A stretch of 64,000 nt of DNA from Hymenobacter setariae (GTDB lineage Bacteria > Bacteroidota > Bacteroidia > Cytophagales > Hymenobacteraceae), in contig NZ_VMRJ01000001.1 in the NCBI RefSeq assembly GCF_007713685.1, positions 912,129-976,128 of the forward strand. The letters are read 5' to 3'. Both the position numbers and the translations under genes were made by a program. Positions within the stretch are counted from its first letter, which is position 1. Each line of letters opens with the position of its first letter. Of this stretch, positions 43,426 to 57,162 are shown one piece after another. The notes under the pieces were generated by a model. It was not told where the DNA came from. It did no database searches and saw only the letters and a list, made by a program, of their open reading frames with translations.

Positions 43426-43475
43426 CTATAAAAAATTGCACCTAGCATCTCGATGCTAGGTGCAATTTTTTATAG
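43426..43475. terminator. 23-bp perfect hairpin
   Basis: Arms 43426-43448 and 43453-43475 are perfectly complementary around CTCG and contain runs of six A and six T. It is about 210 bases past the GH2 gene end. A plus-strand -7 element sits only 26 bases before it, so a tiny plus-strand transcript is also possible. Confidence 0.75.
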
Positions 43476-43685
43476 TCCTAAAAGAGCTAAGGCCGCCCCT
43501 TATACAGCTTAGCAAAGCGCAGTGAACGACAGCGTTAGTACTTTCTTATAGCTCATCTCATTGCGACCTATTAACCCTCAGTTTCTATGAGGAATTTATA
43601 GGTAATAAAGGGATGCGTGAAAAGCCGTAAATAGGCTGGCTCAATGGCACGCGCAGAACTCGTAGAAGAGTACAAGAGACCTAGG

Positions 43686-47000
<3,315 letters not shown>

Positions 47001-47088
47001 CTAAGTGCAAGCTGCAATGCAAAAGCTTGCGGTAGTCCCACCCTAGGCCCGCCCCCTACCCTTTCGGGCCGCCGGCCTCGAATCTACT

Positions 47089-48780
47089 CTAATACCCAGC
47101 GTTTTGCACTAGTTTGGTATTCTTCGCAATATCCTCCTGCGGAATAGGCATCCAGTTCTGGAAATCGAAGAAGCGATTTTCAAACACCTTCACCTTAGCG
47201 TAAGTGAGCTTACCGGTAGCCTTGTCGGGGGTAATGAGCATCCCCATCGAGGGCGTGTTCAAGACGCCGGTGGAGCCGGCCGTGATTTTCCAGCGCCGGA
47301 TGTCAAACCAGCGCTTGTCCTCAAAGGCCAGTTCTATGCGCCGCTCCCGGCGGATGTAGTCGCGTAGCTGGCTCTGGCTCATGCCCGCCGCAAGGTCGGG
47401 CAGGCCAGCGCGCTTCCGCAGCTGGTTGAGGGCGCTGTACACGCCGGCGCCGGGGCCGACCGCTTCGTTTTGCGCCTCGGCGTAGCTGAGCAGCACCTCC
47501 CCAAGGCGGAAAATGACGTAGTTCGCGCCGCTAGCGTTTAGCGCGCGGCTGGTTTGAGCCGGAATGCGCTCGTCTAGGGTCTTGCGGCCATAGTAGCCCG
47601 TATTGCTGATGTCGCTGGTTGAGTTCAAGTCAATCTGGTTGTTGCCCCCGATGCGCATCGTGAGAATGTCGCTTTGCCACGGCGCGCCATCGTAAAGGAT
47701 GGACTGGTAGAAGCGCTTTTCGCGGTTCGCATATGGGTTCTGCGGGTCGTAGCCGGAGGCCGGGTCAGTGATAGGCAAGCCGTTGCTCATCAAGTAGTCA
47801 TCGACCAAGCTCTGGGTAGGCTGGTAGTTGCCCCAGCCCTGCGTTACCCCGTTCACGTTTACCGGCCCGTAGGTACCCTCCTTCGAATGGCCCGCCGTTA
47901 CGGCAATGTACTCCTTGTTGAAGATAACCTCTTGGTTGTCATTATTCTCCTGCAAAAAGAAAGTCCCTAGGTCCGGGAACAGCGAGTAGACATTCAAGTC
48001 CAGCACCTGCTTGTTGGTGGCGGCGGCGGCGGCCCACTTGGCCACGTCGTTGCTGGTATTGGCGAGCGGGCTGGCGGCAAACAGCTGCGCCCAGCCTTTC
48101 AGGGCCAGCGCCGCTCCCTTAGTGGCGCGGCCGTCGCCCTTGCGGGCGGCCGTTGTGGGCAGGCTAGCGGCCGCGGCATCGCAGTCGGCCACGATGAAAG
48201 CCAGCGTCTGGTCGATGGTGCTGCGCGCCACAAACAAGCCGTCGGGGTCAGTGGTAGCGTCGAGGGGCTTGTCGATGAGCGCCACGCCGCCGTAGCTGGT
48301 AAACAGGTACGTGTAGTAGAGCGCCCGCAGAAATTTCACTTCTCCTACGCGCTGCGTTTTCCAGCTAGCCGAGAAGTTGGTCGAGTACTTCTCGACGTTT
48401 TGCAAAAACAAGTTGCACTTCCTGATTCTGCTGTAGTTGTCTTCCCAACGCCACATGCTGCTGGGGCCGTTGGGCACGTTGGCCGGCGAAATGGCCCCGG
48501 CGCGCACCACTGATTGCCCCGTTTCCCAGCCTGCCCCGCAGAAGCTGTTGTCGGCATACTGCTCCAGGGTCTGGGTGGGGTCGTTGCTAGAGCTGGGGAT
48601 ATTGTTATAAATGTCGTTTACGATAAGGTCGGCGTTGGTTTCGTTGCTGTAGGCGCTGACTTCGGTTACCGCGCTCTTGGATTCTACGTTCAGGAAATCG
48701 TCGTTTTTGCAGCCGTTCAGCAGCAAGGCGGCCCCAAGCAGCAGGGCGGGGGCGCGCCGAAGGAGGGTGGGAGTTGGCAT
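47089..48780 (-). CDS. SusD/RagB family nutrient-binding lipoprotein
   Basis: The protein of about 563 residues has a lipobox (LLLNGCKNDD) after a short signal starting at MPTPTLLRR. The body shows SusD patterns: a helical TPR-like first half with RVGEVKFLRALYYTYL, and a C-terminal part with ERRIELAFEDKRWFDIRRW. SusD binds glycans at the outer face and sits on SusC. It follows susC with a 13-base gap, so they form one operon. The likely substrate is a beta-galactoside polymer, judged from the GH2 neighbour. Confidence 0.92.
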   Translation of the reverse strand: MPTPTLLRRAPALLLGAALLLNGCKNDDFLNVESKSAVTEVSAYSNETNADLIVNDIYNNIPSSSNDPTQTLEQYADNSFCGAGWETGQSVVRAGAISPANVPNGPSSMWRWEDNYSRIRKCNLFLQNVEKYSTNFSASWKTQRVGEVKFLRALYYTYLFTSYGGVALIDKPLDATTDPDGLFVARSTIDQTLAFIVADCDAAAASLPTTAARKGDGRATKGAALALKGWAQLFAASPLANTSNDVAKWAAAAATNKQVLDLNVYSLFPDLGTFFLQENNDNQEVIFNKEYIAVTAGHSKEGTYGPVNVNGVTQGWGNYQPTQSLVDDYLMSNGLPITDPASGYDPQNPYANREKRFYQSILYDGAPWQSDILTMRIGGNNQIDLNSTSDISNTGYYGRKTLDERIPAQTSRALNASGANYVIFRLGEVLLSYAEAQNEAVGPGAGVYSALNQLRKRAGLPDLAAGMSQSQLRDYIRRERRIELAFEDKRWFDIRRWKITAGSTGVLNTPSMGMLITPDKATGKLTYAKVKVFENRFFDFQNWMPIPQEDIAKNTKLVQNAGY

Positions 48781-48793
48781 AAAACAGGATAGG

Positions 48794-51700
48794 TTAAAAG
48801 TTCGCATTCAGGCCGACCGAGAATACCTGCTGCTGGAAGTAGTTCTGGTTGTTGCTGCTATTATCTGGGTCAATAGTTTCCCGGATGTAGGGCGTCCAGG
48901 TCAGCAGGTTCTGCCCCGACACGAAGAGGCGCACCGACTTGAGGGCGTTGTGCAGCAGCGCGCTGTCGAAGGTGTAGCCGACCTCCGCACTCTTGAGGCG
49001 CACGAAGGCGTTATTGCGTATCCACCAAGAGGATGACTGGGTATTGTTGGCCGTGGGGGTGCCAGTCAGGCGAGGGTAGAGCGTGTTGGTGCGCTCGGGC
49101 GTCCAGTACTCCTCGAAGGCCAAGGTAGTAGCCGAGCTCGACTCGTCGAAAGGCCGCACGTGGTAGCCATTCAGGTAGATGTTGCTACGGGCCGTACCCT
49201 GCACTAGAAAATCCAGGTCAAAGTTTTTGAAGCTCAGGCGCGGCGCCAGGCCGTAAATAATTTGGGGCGTCTGCGATTTGCCAATGACCGTCTGGTCGTT
49301 CACGTCAATCTTGCCGTCGCCATTCAGGTCGGCATACTGGATGTCGCCGGCCCGCACCGGGCCGAAGGTGGGCACCGGGATACCGGCCTTGAGGGTGGTG
49401 CCATCGGCGGTGAAGTCGCTGGTGCTGAAGTAACCTAGAGCCTCGTAGCCAAACTGCGTGCCGATGGGCCGGCCGGCAATGCGGCGGTTGGGGTTGTCGT
49501 AGGTGGCACTGGTTTCAAAGATGTTTACCTGGGTGTTGCGGGCGTAGGTGAAGGTGCCCGTCACGTCTAGGTTCCAGTTCTTGCCGAAATGGCGCGAGCT
49601 GCGTACCGTCAGGTCGAGGCCGCGGTTAGTGATAACACCCGCATTCACCAACCCTACCCCCACGCCATACTCGCCGGGCAGCACACTGGCGCGGGTGGTC
49701 AGCACGTTGGCGCGCTTCTCGTAAAAGAAATCTACTTCCAGGTTCAGCAGCCCTTTCCACAGCGAGGTTTCGAGGCCGATGTCTGTTTTGTTGGCTCGCT
49801 CCCAGGTAATGTCGGGATTACCCTGGCGCGCCTCGTACAGGCCTTGCACTGCGGTGCCGCCTATCACGCCGGCCGGGCTATAGGGAGTGTACGGGCTGAG
49901 GTACTGAAAATCAGCGATGTTGCCATTGATGTACGGAAATGCCCCCGACTGCCCCCACGACCCGCGCAGCTTCAAGTTGTCGAGCCAGGTGTAGCGGTTT
50001 TTCAGGAAGCTTTCCTCGCTTATCCGCCAGCCGGCTGAGAATGCCGGGAAGAAGCCGAAGCGCCGGCCGGGCGCAAACACGTAGCTGCCGTCGTAGCGGC
50101 CCGAGGCCTCAAAGAGATACTTGCCGGCGTAGGCGTAGGTGGCGCGGTAGATGAGACCTAGTTGCTTTCTCTTGTAGGAGCTGCCCCCGTTGGTAGCGTC
50201 GGATGCGCCTGGACCGCCAAAATCCAGCTCGTCAATCGACGTGTTGTAGTTGACGCGGGAAGCCTGAAACTGCTGGTGCGTCAGATTGCGCGACTCCACC
50301 ACCGCCAGGCCCGTTACCTCACTCTTGCCGAAGGTGTTGGCGTAGTTCAGGTAGCCCTGGTAGGTGAAGGCCCAGTCCTGCGCGTAGTACTCCGTAAACG
50401 AGGGTTTGGTATTGCCCTGCGTGCCCTGCTTATAGGTGTAGGGGGTAGTGCTGGTATCGACGTTGTAGAACGTGATGGGGGTCCTGTAGATGCGCTGAAA
50501 CGAGCTACTGGGGTCAAAGCTGGCAGTGCCCTTAATACTGAGACCTTTGATAAAAGGCAGCTGCTGCTCAATCAGGAACTGGGCCTGCAACGTGGGGTTT
50601 TGATTTACCTGGGTGCCGCTGCCGTAAATCTCGCCAATTAGCGACTCGGCGATGTAGCCCGAGGGCAGCCCGTTGCTGTAGCGCACGGGGGTAGTGGGGG
50701 CTTGGCGCTGCGCCTGCCGCAGGATGGATCCGGCCCCAAACGTGGGAAAATGCTGCATCTCCACCCAGCCATTCAGCGACAAGCCCACGCGGGTGGTGCT
50801 GGTGGCCTCGGCCGTCACGCTCAGCGAGGCGTTGTACTTATCGAGGTAAGTGGGGTCCCACATGCCCTGCTGGTGGGTGTAGCCCAGCGACGTGAAGTAC
50901 TGCACCTTGTCGCCGCCGCCTGCCAGCGACAGGTTGTGGTAAGTGAGGATGCGGTTTTTCTTGATAACGTCACGCAGCGGCTCGCCGTCGGGGTGCCCGT
51001 CGGGGTCCGAATGGTCCTGGAACTTCTGCAAGTCATCGGGCGAGTACGGCAGCGTGCGGTTGGGGTCGTTGGGGAAGTCGTTGGCTACCGTGGCGTTGCG
51101 CATCAGCGCGTACTGGTAGGAGTTGACGAACCTAGGCAGCCGCGTCGGGTTCTGAATGCCCACGTAGCCATTGTAAGAGAGCTGCGGCGGCCCTTTGCGG
51201 CCCCGCTTGGTGGTGATGAGCACCACGCCATTAGCGCCGGCCACGCCGTAGGGGGCTACGGCGGCGGCGTCTTTGAGCACCGTAATAGTTTCAATAGTAT
51301 TCGGGTCGAGCCGGCTAAAGTCGCGCGGCACGTTGTCCACGATGTACAGCGGCTGGGTGCCGCCGGTCGTGCCCACGCCGCGAATCTGAATGTTGGCCCC
51401 ATCGAACCCCGGCTCGCCCCCACCCTGCGTCGAGATGACGCCCGCCACGCGCCCCGCCAGCGAGTTGGTCAGGTTCACCACGGGCTTCTGCGCCACATCG
51501 GCGGCGGGCAGCGTGGACACGGCGGCCGTGGTCGAGGTTTTCTTCTGAGTGCCAAAGCCCACTACAACTACCTCGTCCAGCGAGTTGGCCTGCTCGTTGA
51601 GCTTAATGTCCACTTTGCCGCCATTCTTGGCTTCCACCTCTTGGCTGACAAACCCCACGAAGGAAAAGACCAGCGTGGTGCTGCCCTCTGGCAAACTCAG

Positions 51701-51928
51701 CGAGTATTTGCCCGCGCCGTCCGTCACTGTACCGACAGATTGGTTTTTGACCCGCACGCTCACGCCCGGCAGCGGCTCGCCCTTTTGGTCTACTACCTGG
51801 CCGCTCACGGGCACCGCCTGGTAGATGGCCGCCCTAGGTGGGGCAGCCGCCGCTGCCACGCCGGGCAGCAGGGCAAAAGACAATGAGAAATACAGGCCCG
51901 GTACTTTTTGGCGTATCGTCTTCTTCAT
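48794..51928 (-). CDS. SusC/RagA family TonB-dependent outer membrane protein
   Basis: The protein has about 1044 residues from MKKTIRQKVPGL, with a signal peptide. Next come a carboxypeptidase D-like domain (VSGQVVDQKGEPLPGVSV), a plug with the SusC pattern IQIRGVGTTGGTQPLYIVD, and a 22-strand barrel ending in FSVGLNANF. It imports oligosaccharides with energy from TonB. The longer frame to 52096 adds residues without signal character. A minus-strand TAGTTTTG (52281-52288) would give a leader of about 350 bases. Confidence 0.92.
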   Translation of the reverse strand: MKKTIRQKVPGLYFSLSFALLPGVAAAAAPPRAAIYQAVPVSGQVVDQKGEPLPGVSVRVKNQSVGTVTDGAGKYSLSLPEGSTTLVFSFVGFVSQEVEAKNGGKVDIKLNEQANSLDEVVVVGFGTQKKTSTTAAVSTLPAADVAQKPVVNLTNSLAGRVAGVISTQGGGEPGFDGANIQIRGVGTTGGTQPLYIVDNVPRDFSRLDPNTIETITVLKDAAAVAPYGVAGANGVVLITTKRGRKGPPQLSYNGYVGIQNPTRLPRFVNSYQYALMRNATVANDFPNDPNRTLPYSPDDLQKFQDHSDPDGHPDGEPLRDVIKKNRILTYHNLSLAGGGDKVQYFTSLGYTHQQGMWDPTYLDKYNASLSVTAEATSTTRVGLSLNGWVEMQHFPTFGAGSILRQAQRQAPTTPVRYSNGLPSGYIAESLIGEIYGSGTQVNQNPTLQAQFLIEQQLPFIKGLSIKGTASFDPSSSFQRIYRTPITFYNVDTSTTPYTYKQGTQGNTKPSFTEYYAQDWAFTYQGYLNYANTFGKSEVTGLAVVESRNLTHQQFQASRVNYNTSIDELDFGGPGASDATNGGSSYKRKQLGLIYRATYAYAGKYLFEASGRYDGSYVFAPGRRFGFFPAFSAGWRISEESFLKNRYTWLDNLKLRGSWGQSGAFPYINGNIADFQYLSPYTPYSPAGVIGGTAVQGLYEARQGNPDITWERANKTDIGLETSLWKGLLNLEVDFFYEKRANVLTTRASVLPGEYGVGVGLVNAGVITNRGLDLTVRSSRHFGKNWNLDVTGTFTYARNTQVNIFETSATYDNPNRRIAGRPIGTQFGYEALGYFSTSDFTADGTTLKAGIPVPTFGPVRAGDIQYADLNGDGKIDVNDQTVIGKSQTPQIIYGLAPRLSFKNFDLDFLVQGTARSNIYLNGYHVRPFDESSSATTLAFEEYWTPERTNTLYPRLTGTPTANNTQSSSWWIRNNAFVRLKSAEVGYTFDSALLHNALKSVRLFVSGQNLLTWTPYIRETIDPDNSSNNQNYFQQQVFSVGLNANF

Positions 51929-52510
51929 GAAGTAGGAGGTTGGGTGGGAGAAACAGTAGCAGGTAGCTCGTCGCACGCTGTAGCCGCGCACGGCTCCGCC
52001 GGGCTGCGAAGCAGCGAGCATTTTTGGAAAGAAGTGTTGGGGGCTGATGCGACCGCGGCGTGTCGGCTGCTCAGCCGCAGAGCGGCAGACGCGCACCGGC
52101 TAAGACCAGCGCAATTGGTCGCCCTAGTCGATAATCAGCAGTAGTAAGAAAGCAGGTGGCTGGTGACTCTGCCAGCGTAAACTCGACCTAGAAACCGGTG
52201 GCGTCTTACCCGCCCTAGGTCATTGCGCGGCTCATGATTGTATCAAGGCTAATGGCATGAATTGCTCTTTCGGAACACTGCAAAACTATTGGGCCGTTTT
52301 TGACTTAACCCGGTATTTTCAGGTATAAAAACCGGGTCATTTTTGATAACAGCGATTAAGCAGCCACTGTTATATAATTGTTTTTCTGACATTTAATAAA
52401 AATCACAGGAAGAGGCCAGCTTTTAGCCCTCAGCGGAAGACCCGCCCTGCCGCCCACTCCTGGGCAGGAGAAATAGCCTCGGTCCCACTTTGCAAACCAT
52501 GCCGGGAGTA
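51929..52510. other. Leader and intergenic region upstream of susC
   Basis: About 580 bases with no gene. It contains a minus-strand -7 element TAGTTTTG at 52281-52288, next to an AT-rich stretch. Everything downstream of it would be a long untranslated susC leader. No known riboswitch is recognised. Confidence 0.4.
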
Positions 52511-52568
52511 AGCTAAGTGAGCCCCCATCTACCGAGATAACTCTCAGTAAATGGGGGCTCACTTAGCT
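52511..52568. terminator. 18-bp perfect hairpin past the hybrid regulator gene
   Basis: AGCTAAGTGAGCCCCCAT pairs perfectly with its complement at 52551-52568 around a 22-base loop. It lies about 130 bases past the end of the minus-strand regulator gene and lacks a strong T run. Confidence 0.55.
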
Positions 52569-52700
52569 AAGGAGCAAGTCAGCGACGGCACCTGGGCGGG
52601 CTTAATTGTGAGCCCAGCAGCCTAGGGTAAACAAGCAGCCTCAGCCCACCTCAAGGCGGCTCAGGCATACCCTTCCCCTACCCTAGGTCGGGGCCGGTCG

Positions 52701-55700
52701 CTAGCTAGCGGAAGCCGATGATTCTCGGCTGAGCCGATGCTGCCGAATATATTCGGAGGGCACTACACCGTAGATTTTCTGAAACGTTTTGCGGAAGTAT
52801 TTCTCGTCCACGATGCCCACTTGGAAGGCAACTTCTGAGACGCGCATCTGGGTTTGGGCAAGTAGCTGGGCGGCGCGCTTCATGCGCACATCCCGAATAA
52901 ACTCAACCGCCGTCTGACCCGTCACGCCCTTGAGGCGCCGGTAGCACAGCGACTGGCTCAGGCCCACCTCACGCGCCAGCATCTGCACGCTAAATTCGGG
53001 GTTGTCGAGGTTGCGCTCTACAGCGGCCATGGCCGCGTCCAGAAACTGCCGGTCGGCATCAGCTACCACGATTTCGGTGGGCTCCAGCAAAATCTGACGC
53101 TGGTAATATTCGCGCAGCTGCCAGCGGTTGCGCAGCAGCGTCTGCACCTTGGCTTGCAGCACCTGCGGGTTGAAAGGCTTGCTTACGTAATCGTCGGCCC
53201 CCACGCCTATGCCTTCTAGCTCGTGCAAGGCAGCGGTGCGAGCCGTGAGCAGTACCACCGGAATATGCCCGGTTTTGGGGTGCTGCTTGAGCTGCCGGCA
53301 GAGGTCTAAACCATCGCTGTGGGGCATCATCACATCCGAAATAATTAGGTCGGGCAAGTGACCTAGGGCTTTCTTCCAGCCTGCCTGGCCGTCCTCGGCG
53401 GTCAGCACCTCGTAGCTGTCCTCAAACAGCTGGCTCAGGTACTGCCGCACTTCGTCGTTGTCTTCTACCAGCAGCAGGCTCGGTAGCTTCGCCGCCAGCG
53501 CGGGAGGCCCTAGGTCGGGCTCGCTAGGCGGTAGCAAGGCCGGTGCGTCAGTGGCCAGCTCTGTGGTAGGGCTTTCAGGCTGCACGTCGTCGGGGTGCAG
53601 ATGCTGGCGGCCGAAGGGCAGGCGCAGCTCGAAGGTAGTGCCCACCCCTTCCGTACTCACCACGTTAAGCCGGCCCTGGTGGCGCTCGGCAAACTGCTTG
53701 GCAAGCGACAAGCCAATACCTGTGCCCCCAATGCGCCGCGCCGCGGTGTGCGCCGCCTGGTAGTAGGGGTCAAAAATGCGCGCCAACTCACCGGCCCGAA
53801 TACCGGTACCCGTGTCACTAACGGTGATTTCGAGATAATTACCAACCAGTTGCTCTTGGCTGTACACAGCTTCTCCACCCGGATTGCCGACAACTGTCGC
53901 GGCCAGCTCGACGCGGCCGTGGGCGGGTGTGTAGGTAAAGGCATTAGCCAGCAGGTTGGTCAGGATGATTTCCAGCTTGCTGCGGTCGAAGTACAGCCGC
54001 ACCGGCTCGGCCGGGATGTCCAGCCCATAATCGATGCCCTTTTCCTCGGCTCGCAGGCGGAATACGGGGTAGAGGCTGGTCAAAAAGCTTATTGCATCAT
54101 CATGGCTGGCACGCAGCGGCACGTGGCCCATTTCTACCTTCCGGAAATCCAGCAATTGGTTGACCAGCTCCAGCAGCTTGCGCGCCTGTCGGTGCATGAG
54201 TTGCAGCTTGTCCTGGCGCTTTGCCTCGCCTGACCCGGCACCGGTTATCAGCTCTTCGAGGGGCCCTAGGATAAGCGTGAGCGGCGTGCGCAGTTCGTGC
54301 GAGATGTTGGTGAAGAAGCCAAGCTTTAGGTCAGTCAGTTCCTTTTCTTTCTCCGCCTGAAACTGCTCTAGCACCAGCTGGCTCTGCAAGCGCTGCTGCC
54401 TTAGCTCTATGCGTCGGTAAATGGCAACGGCGCCTAGGGCGGCTAGGGCATACAATAGGTATGCCCACCCGGTGCGGTACCAGGGCGCGAGCACCGTAAA
54501 CTGCATCGAGGCCGGCTGCCGCGACCACACGCCCTCGCCGTTGCTGGCCTTCACGCGCAGGGTGTAATGGCCAGGCGGCAGGTTGGCAAAGCTGGCAGTG
54601 CGCTGGCCCGCCGCCGGCTGCACCCAGCCGTGGTGGTAGCCTTCTAACTGGTACGCGTAGCGGGTTTTTTGCGGGCTGGCGAAGTTCAGGGCCACAAAAT
54701 CAACCGAGAAATCGTTTTCCGACGCCTTAATAGTTAGCTGCTGTGGCACGGCCAGGGCTTGCGCCAGCAGTACCCGGCCGTGCAGTTGGGTGCCCACTCC
54801 TACTGGCTCGTTGTGCACGCGCAGGCCGGTCAACTGCACCACGGGAGGATACGGATTAGGCTGAACAGCCCGCGGCTGAAAGTAGCTAATACCATTTTTA
54901 CCACCGAAGTAAAGCGTGCCATCTTGCGCCCGGTAGGCGGCCCCCACCTTAAAAGCGTTGCTCTGCAACCCGTCCGATACGTCGTAGCGCAGGTACTGGC
55001 CGGTGCCGGGTCGGAAACGGTAGAGTCCGGTCCCCCCCACCCAGAGATTGCCGTCATCGTCGGCCAGCAAACTCTCTACTTCGCTCTCCGGAAGCTCCGG
55101 CTGGTACGAGCGTACCATCTCCCTACCCTTGGCATCAGTCACAAGCTGGTGCAGCCCCCCGCCGATAGTACCAATCCAGAGCGCTCCCTGCCGGTCAAAA
55201 AGCAACGGCCACGTGTAGTTTACTTGCAGACGCTGCCCTGGCGGCGAGTGATAAGCAAATTGCCGCATTACGACCACCGAGTCGAGCGTGACGCGCAGCT
55301 TGAGCAGCCCCGCGTCGCAGGTGCTCGCCCACAGCACGTCTTTCGTGCGGTCGTAGAGCAGGTACGTGAACTGCGCAGTGGGCAGCGGGTGGTGGGGAGC
55401 CGAGTAGGCATTCAACAACCTTCCATCCTGGGTGAGGTGGTACAGCCCCCCCTCGCGAGTTCCTAGCCAGAGCATGCCGTACCGGTCTTCGGCGATGCTT
55501 TCGATACTAAGTTGGCTCAGCTCTAGAGCCCCTTTGCCCACGGTCGTATACGTTGTCCAGTGGTCGTGGCCATGGATGCGGGTAAGTGCCATCAGGCCAT
55601 TGCCGCGGGTGCCAAACCATAGCGTCCCGTTAGAGCTTTGAAAGATGGATAACACGTTGCCCTCCGAAGCGTCGGGCTGCTGGTTGAAGTAGTAACCAAA

Positions 55701-57011
55701 CTGCCTAGTTGTCAAGTTGTAACACGCAGCCCCATTACGTGTGCCGTACCAGAGCAAGTTGCGCGCTTCCTCTTTATAAATGGCGTTGACATAGTTATTG
55801 GGCAGCGTAGCTTGGCCCAACAACTGCTGGCGAATGCGTCCAAAAGGCTTCTGCCGCAGATTTACCCAATTAAGTCCCCCAGCTGCCGCGCACAGCCACA
55901 GCAGCTGGTTGCGGTCCTCAAAAATCTGGTAGACCTGCTCGGCATTGAGGCTATGCGTTTCCCCATCACTAGGCAGAAAGCGGTGCGGTGGGGTAGGCTG
56001 CAGAGGCGGGTAATTGGCGGCCGGCGGCCCGGGCTCCCACACGTAAAGCCCATAGATAGTGCCCACCCACAGGCGGTTAAACGAGTCAAGATGCAGCGAC
56101 TGCAAAAACGGCAGCCGCTGCGGCAAGGCTGTGGCCGTCAACTCTTCCGGGCGGCGGCCCGCCGCGCCGTGCACCCACAGTACCGTATGGTTGGTACCCA
56201 CCCACAGGTCACCACGGCGGTCTAGGTGCAGAGCCCGTACGCTGGCCGTGGCAACGGGGGTAGCGCGGGCTACCGGCCGGGCCGCAGTGGCATCCACCAC
56301 CTGTAGGCCCACGTTGTACGCGCCTACCCAGAGGTTGCCTTGCTGGTCAATGGCCAAGGCGCTCACAGTAAATGCCTGCCTTGGCGCTGCCGCTGGGGGG
56401 ATAAGTGCCAAGCTCTGCACCTGCTGGTGGTCCGGCCCGAGGGTTAGCACAAATAACCCTTGGCTGGTGCCCACCCAAAGCCGGCCCCGCGTGTCGGACA
56501 CCAGCGACGACACATCTGCCTGCGCCAAATGGCGCAGCAGGCGCCGCTCAGGCGGCGACACCGACTGCGCGGCCAGGCTCCGAAAACGGTCATGGCTGGC
56601 GTCGTAAAAACTTAGGCCGGCGCGCTCGGTACCCACCCAAAGCTGACCCGCCCGGTCGGAGTATAGTATTCGGATACGATTGGCCGACAATCCATTTAGT
56701 GCGTTTACTGGCAGGGCATACGGCTTTAGCTCATAGCCATCGTAGCGGTCTAGGCCGTGGTTGGTGCCCACCCAAATAAAGCCGGTCTTATCCTGCGTGA
56801 CGGCCGTGGCGTCACTATGCGCGAGGCCCTCATCCACACTAAGGTGCTCGAAGCGGAACTCACTCGGTAGAGCAGGTTGGGCCACAGCGGCCGGCGCCAT
56901 GCCCAAGAGGCAGGTCAGCAGAACCCAGCCCCAAAGGCTATTAAAGCAGGAGTAGCGCTTATTGCGGTGCTCAAGCAGGCCAACAAGTAATGAGGGAAAC
57001 GAGCGTAACAA
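52701..57011 (-). CDS. Hybrid two-component system regulator of the utilization locus
   Basis: The 1436-residue protein is a one-chain sensor-regulator. A signal and periplasmic two-component propeller repeats (about 50-740, with many LWVGT-type strands such as IWVGTNHGLDRYDG) are followed by a Y_Y_Y domain and a membrane helix near 850. The cytoplasmic part has a HisKA domain (NISHELRTPL), an ATPase domain (VSDTGTGIRAG), a receiver with aspartate in IISDVMMP, and a C-terminal AraC-type DNA-binding domain. Such HTCS proteins sense glycan breakdown products and switch on the adjacent susCD operon. Confidence 0.93.
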   Translation of the reverse strand: MLRSFPSLLVGLLEHRNKRYSCFNSLWGWVLLTCLLGMAPAAVAQPALPSEFRFEHLSVDEGLAHSDATAVTQDKTGFIWVGTNHGLDRYDGYELKPYALPVNALNGLSANRIRILYSDRAGQLWVGTERAGLSFYDASHDRFRSLAAQSVSPPERRLLRHLAQADVSSLVSDTRGRLWVGTSQGLFVLTLGPDHQQVQSLALIPPAAAPRQAFTVSALAIDQQGNLWVGAYNVGLQVVDATAARPVARATPVATASVRALHLDRRGDLWVGTNHTVLWVHGAAGRRPEELTATALPQRLPFLQSLHLDSFNRLWVGTIYGLYVWEPGPPAANYPPLQPTPPHRFLPSDGETHSLNAEQVYQIFEDRNQLLWLCAAAGGLNWVNLRQKPFGRIRQQLLGQATLPNNYVNAIYKEEARNLLWYGTRNGAACYNLTTRQFGYYFNQQPDASEGNVLSIFQSSNGTLWFGTRGNGLMALTRIHGHDHWTTYTTVGKGALELSQLSIESIAEDRYGMLWLGTREGGLYHLTQDGRLLNAYSAPHHPLPTAQFTYLLYDRTKDVLWASTCDAGLLKLRVTLDSVVVMRQFAYHSPPGQRLQVNYTWPLLFDRQGALWIGTIGGGLHQLVTDAKGREMVRSYQPELPESEVESLLADDDGNLWVGGTGLYRFRPGTGQYLRYDVSDGLQSNAFKVGAAYRAQDGTLYFGGKNGISYFQPRAVQPNPYPPVVQLTGLRVHNEPVGVGTQLHGRVLLAQALAVPQQLTIKASENDFSVDFVALNFASPQKTRYAYQLEGYHHGWVQPAAGQRTASFANLPPGHYTLRVKASNGEGVWSRQPASMQFTVLAPWYRTGWAYLLYALAALGAVAIYRRIELRQQRLQSQLVLEQFQAEKEKELTDLKLGFFTNISHELRTPLTLILGPLEELITGAGSGEAKRQDKLQLMHRQARKLLELVNQLLDFRKVEMGHVPLRASHDDAISFLTSLYPVFRLRAEEKGIDYGLDIPAEPVRLYFDRSKLEIILTNLLANAFTYTPAHGRVELAATVVGNPGGEAVYSQEQLVGNYLEITVSDTGTGIRAGELARIFDPYYQAAHTAARRIGGTGIGLSLAKQFAERHQGRLNVVSTEGVGTTFELRLPFGRQHLHPDDVQPESPTTELATDAPALLPPSEPDLGPPALAAKLPSLLLVEDNDEVRQYLSQLFEDSYEVLTAEDGQAGWKKALGHLPDLIISDVMMPHSDGLDLCRQLKQHPKTGHIPVVLLTARTAALHELEGIGVGADDYVSKPFNPQVLQAKVQTLLRNRWQLREYYQRQILLEPTEIVVADADRQFLDAAMAAVERNLDNPEFSVQMLAREVGLSQSLCYRRLKGVTGQTAVEFIRDVRMKRAAQLLAQTQMRVSEVAFQVGIVDEKYFRKTFQKIYGVVPSEYIRQHRLSRESSASAS

Positions 57012-57162
57012 GAATGACTGGACGAGCTAGGAATATGTTCAGCGACAGGTAACGAATATAACGCAGAGGCTGAGATAGCCAGGAAGCTGTGTAGCAGCCG
57101 ACTGTAGGCTGCCAGTCTCGCTCCGCTGCGTTCTAGACGTCAGACCTAGCTGGCTGCTACTC

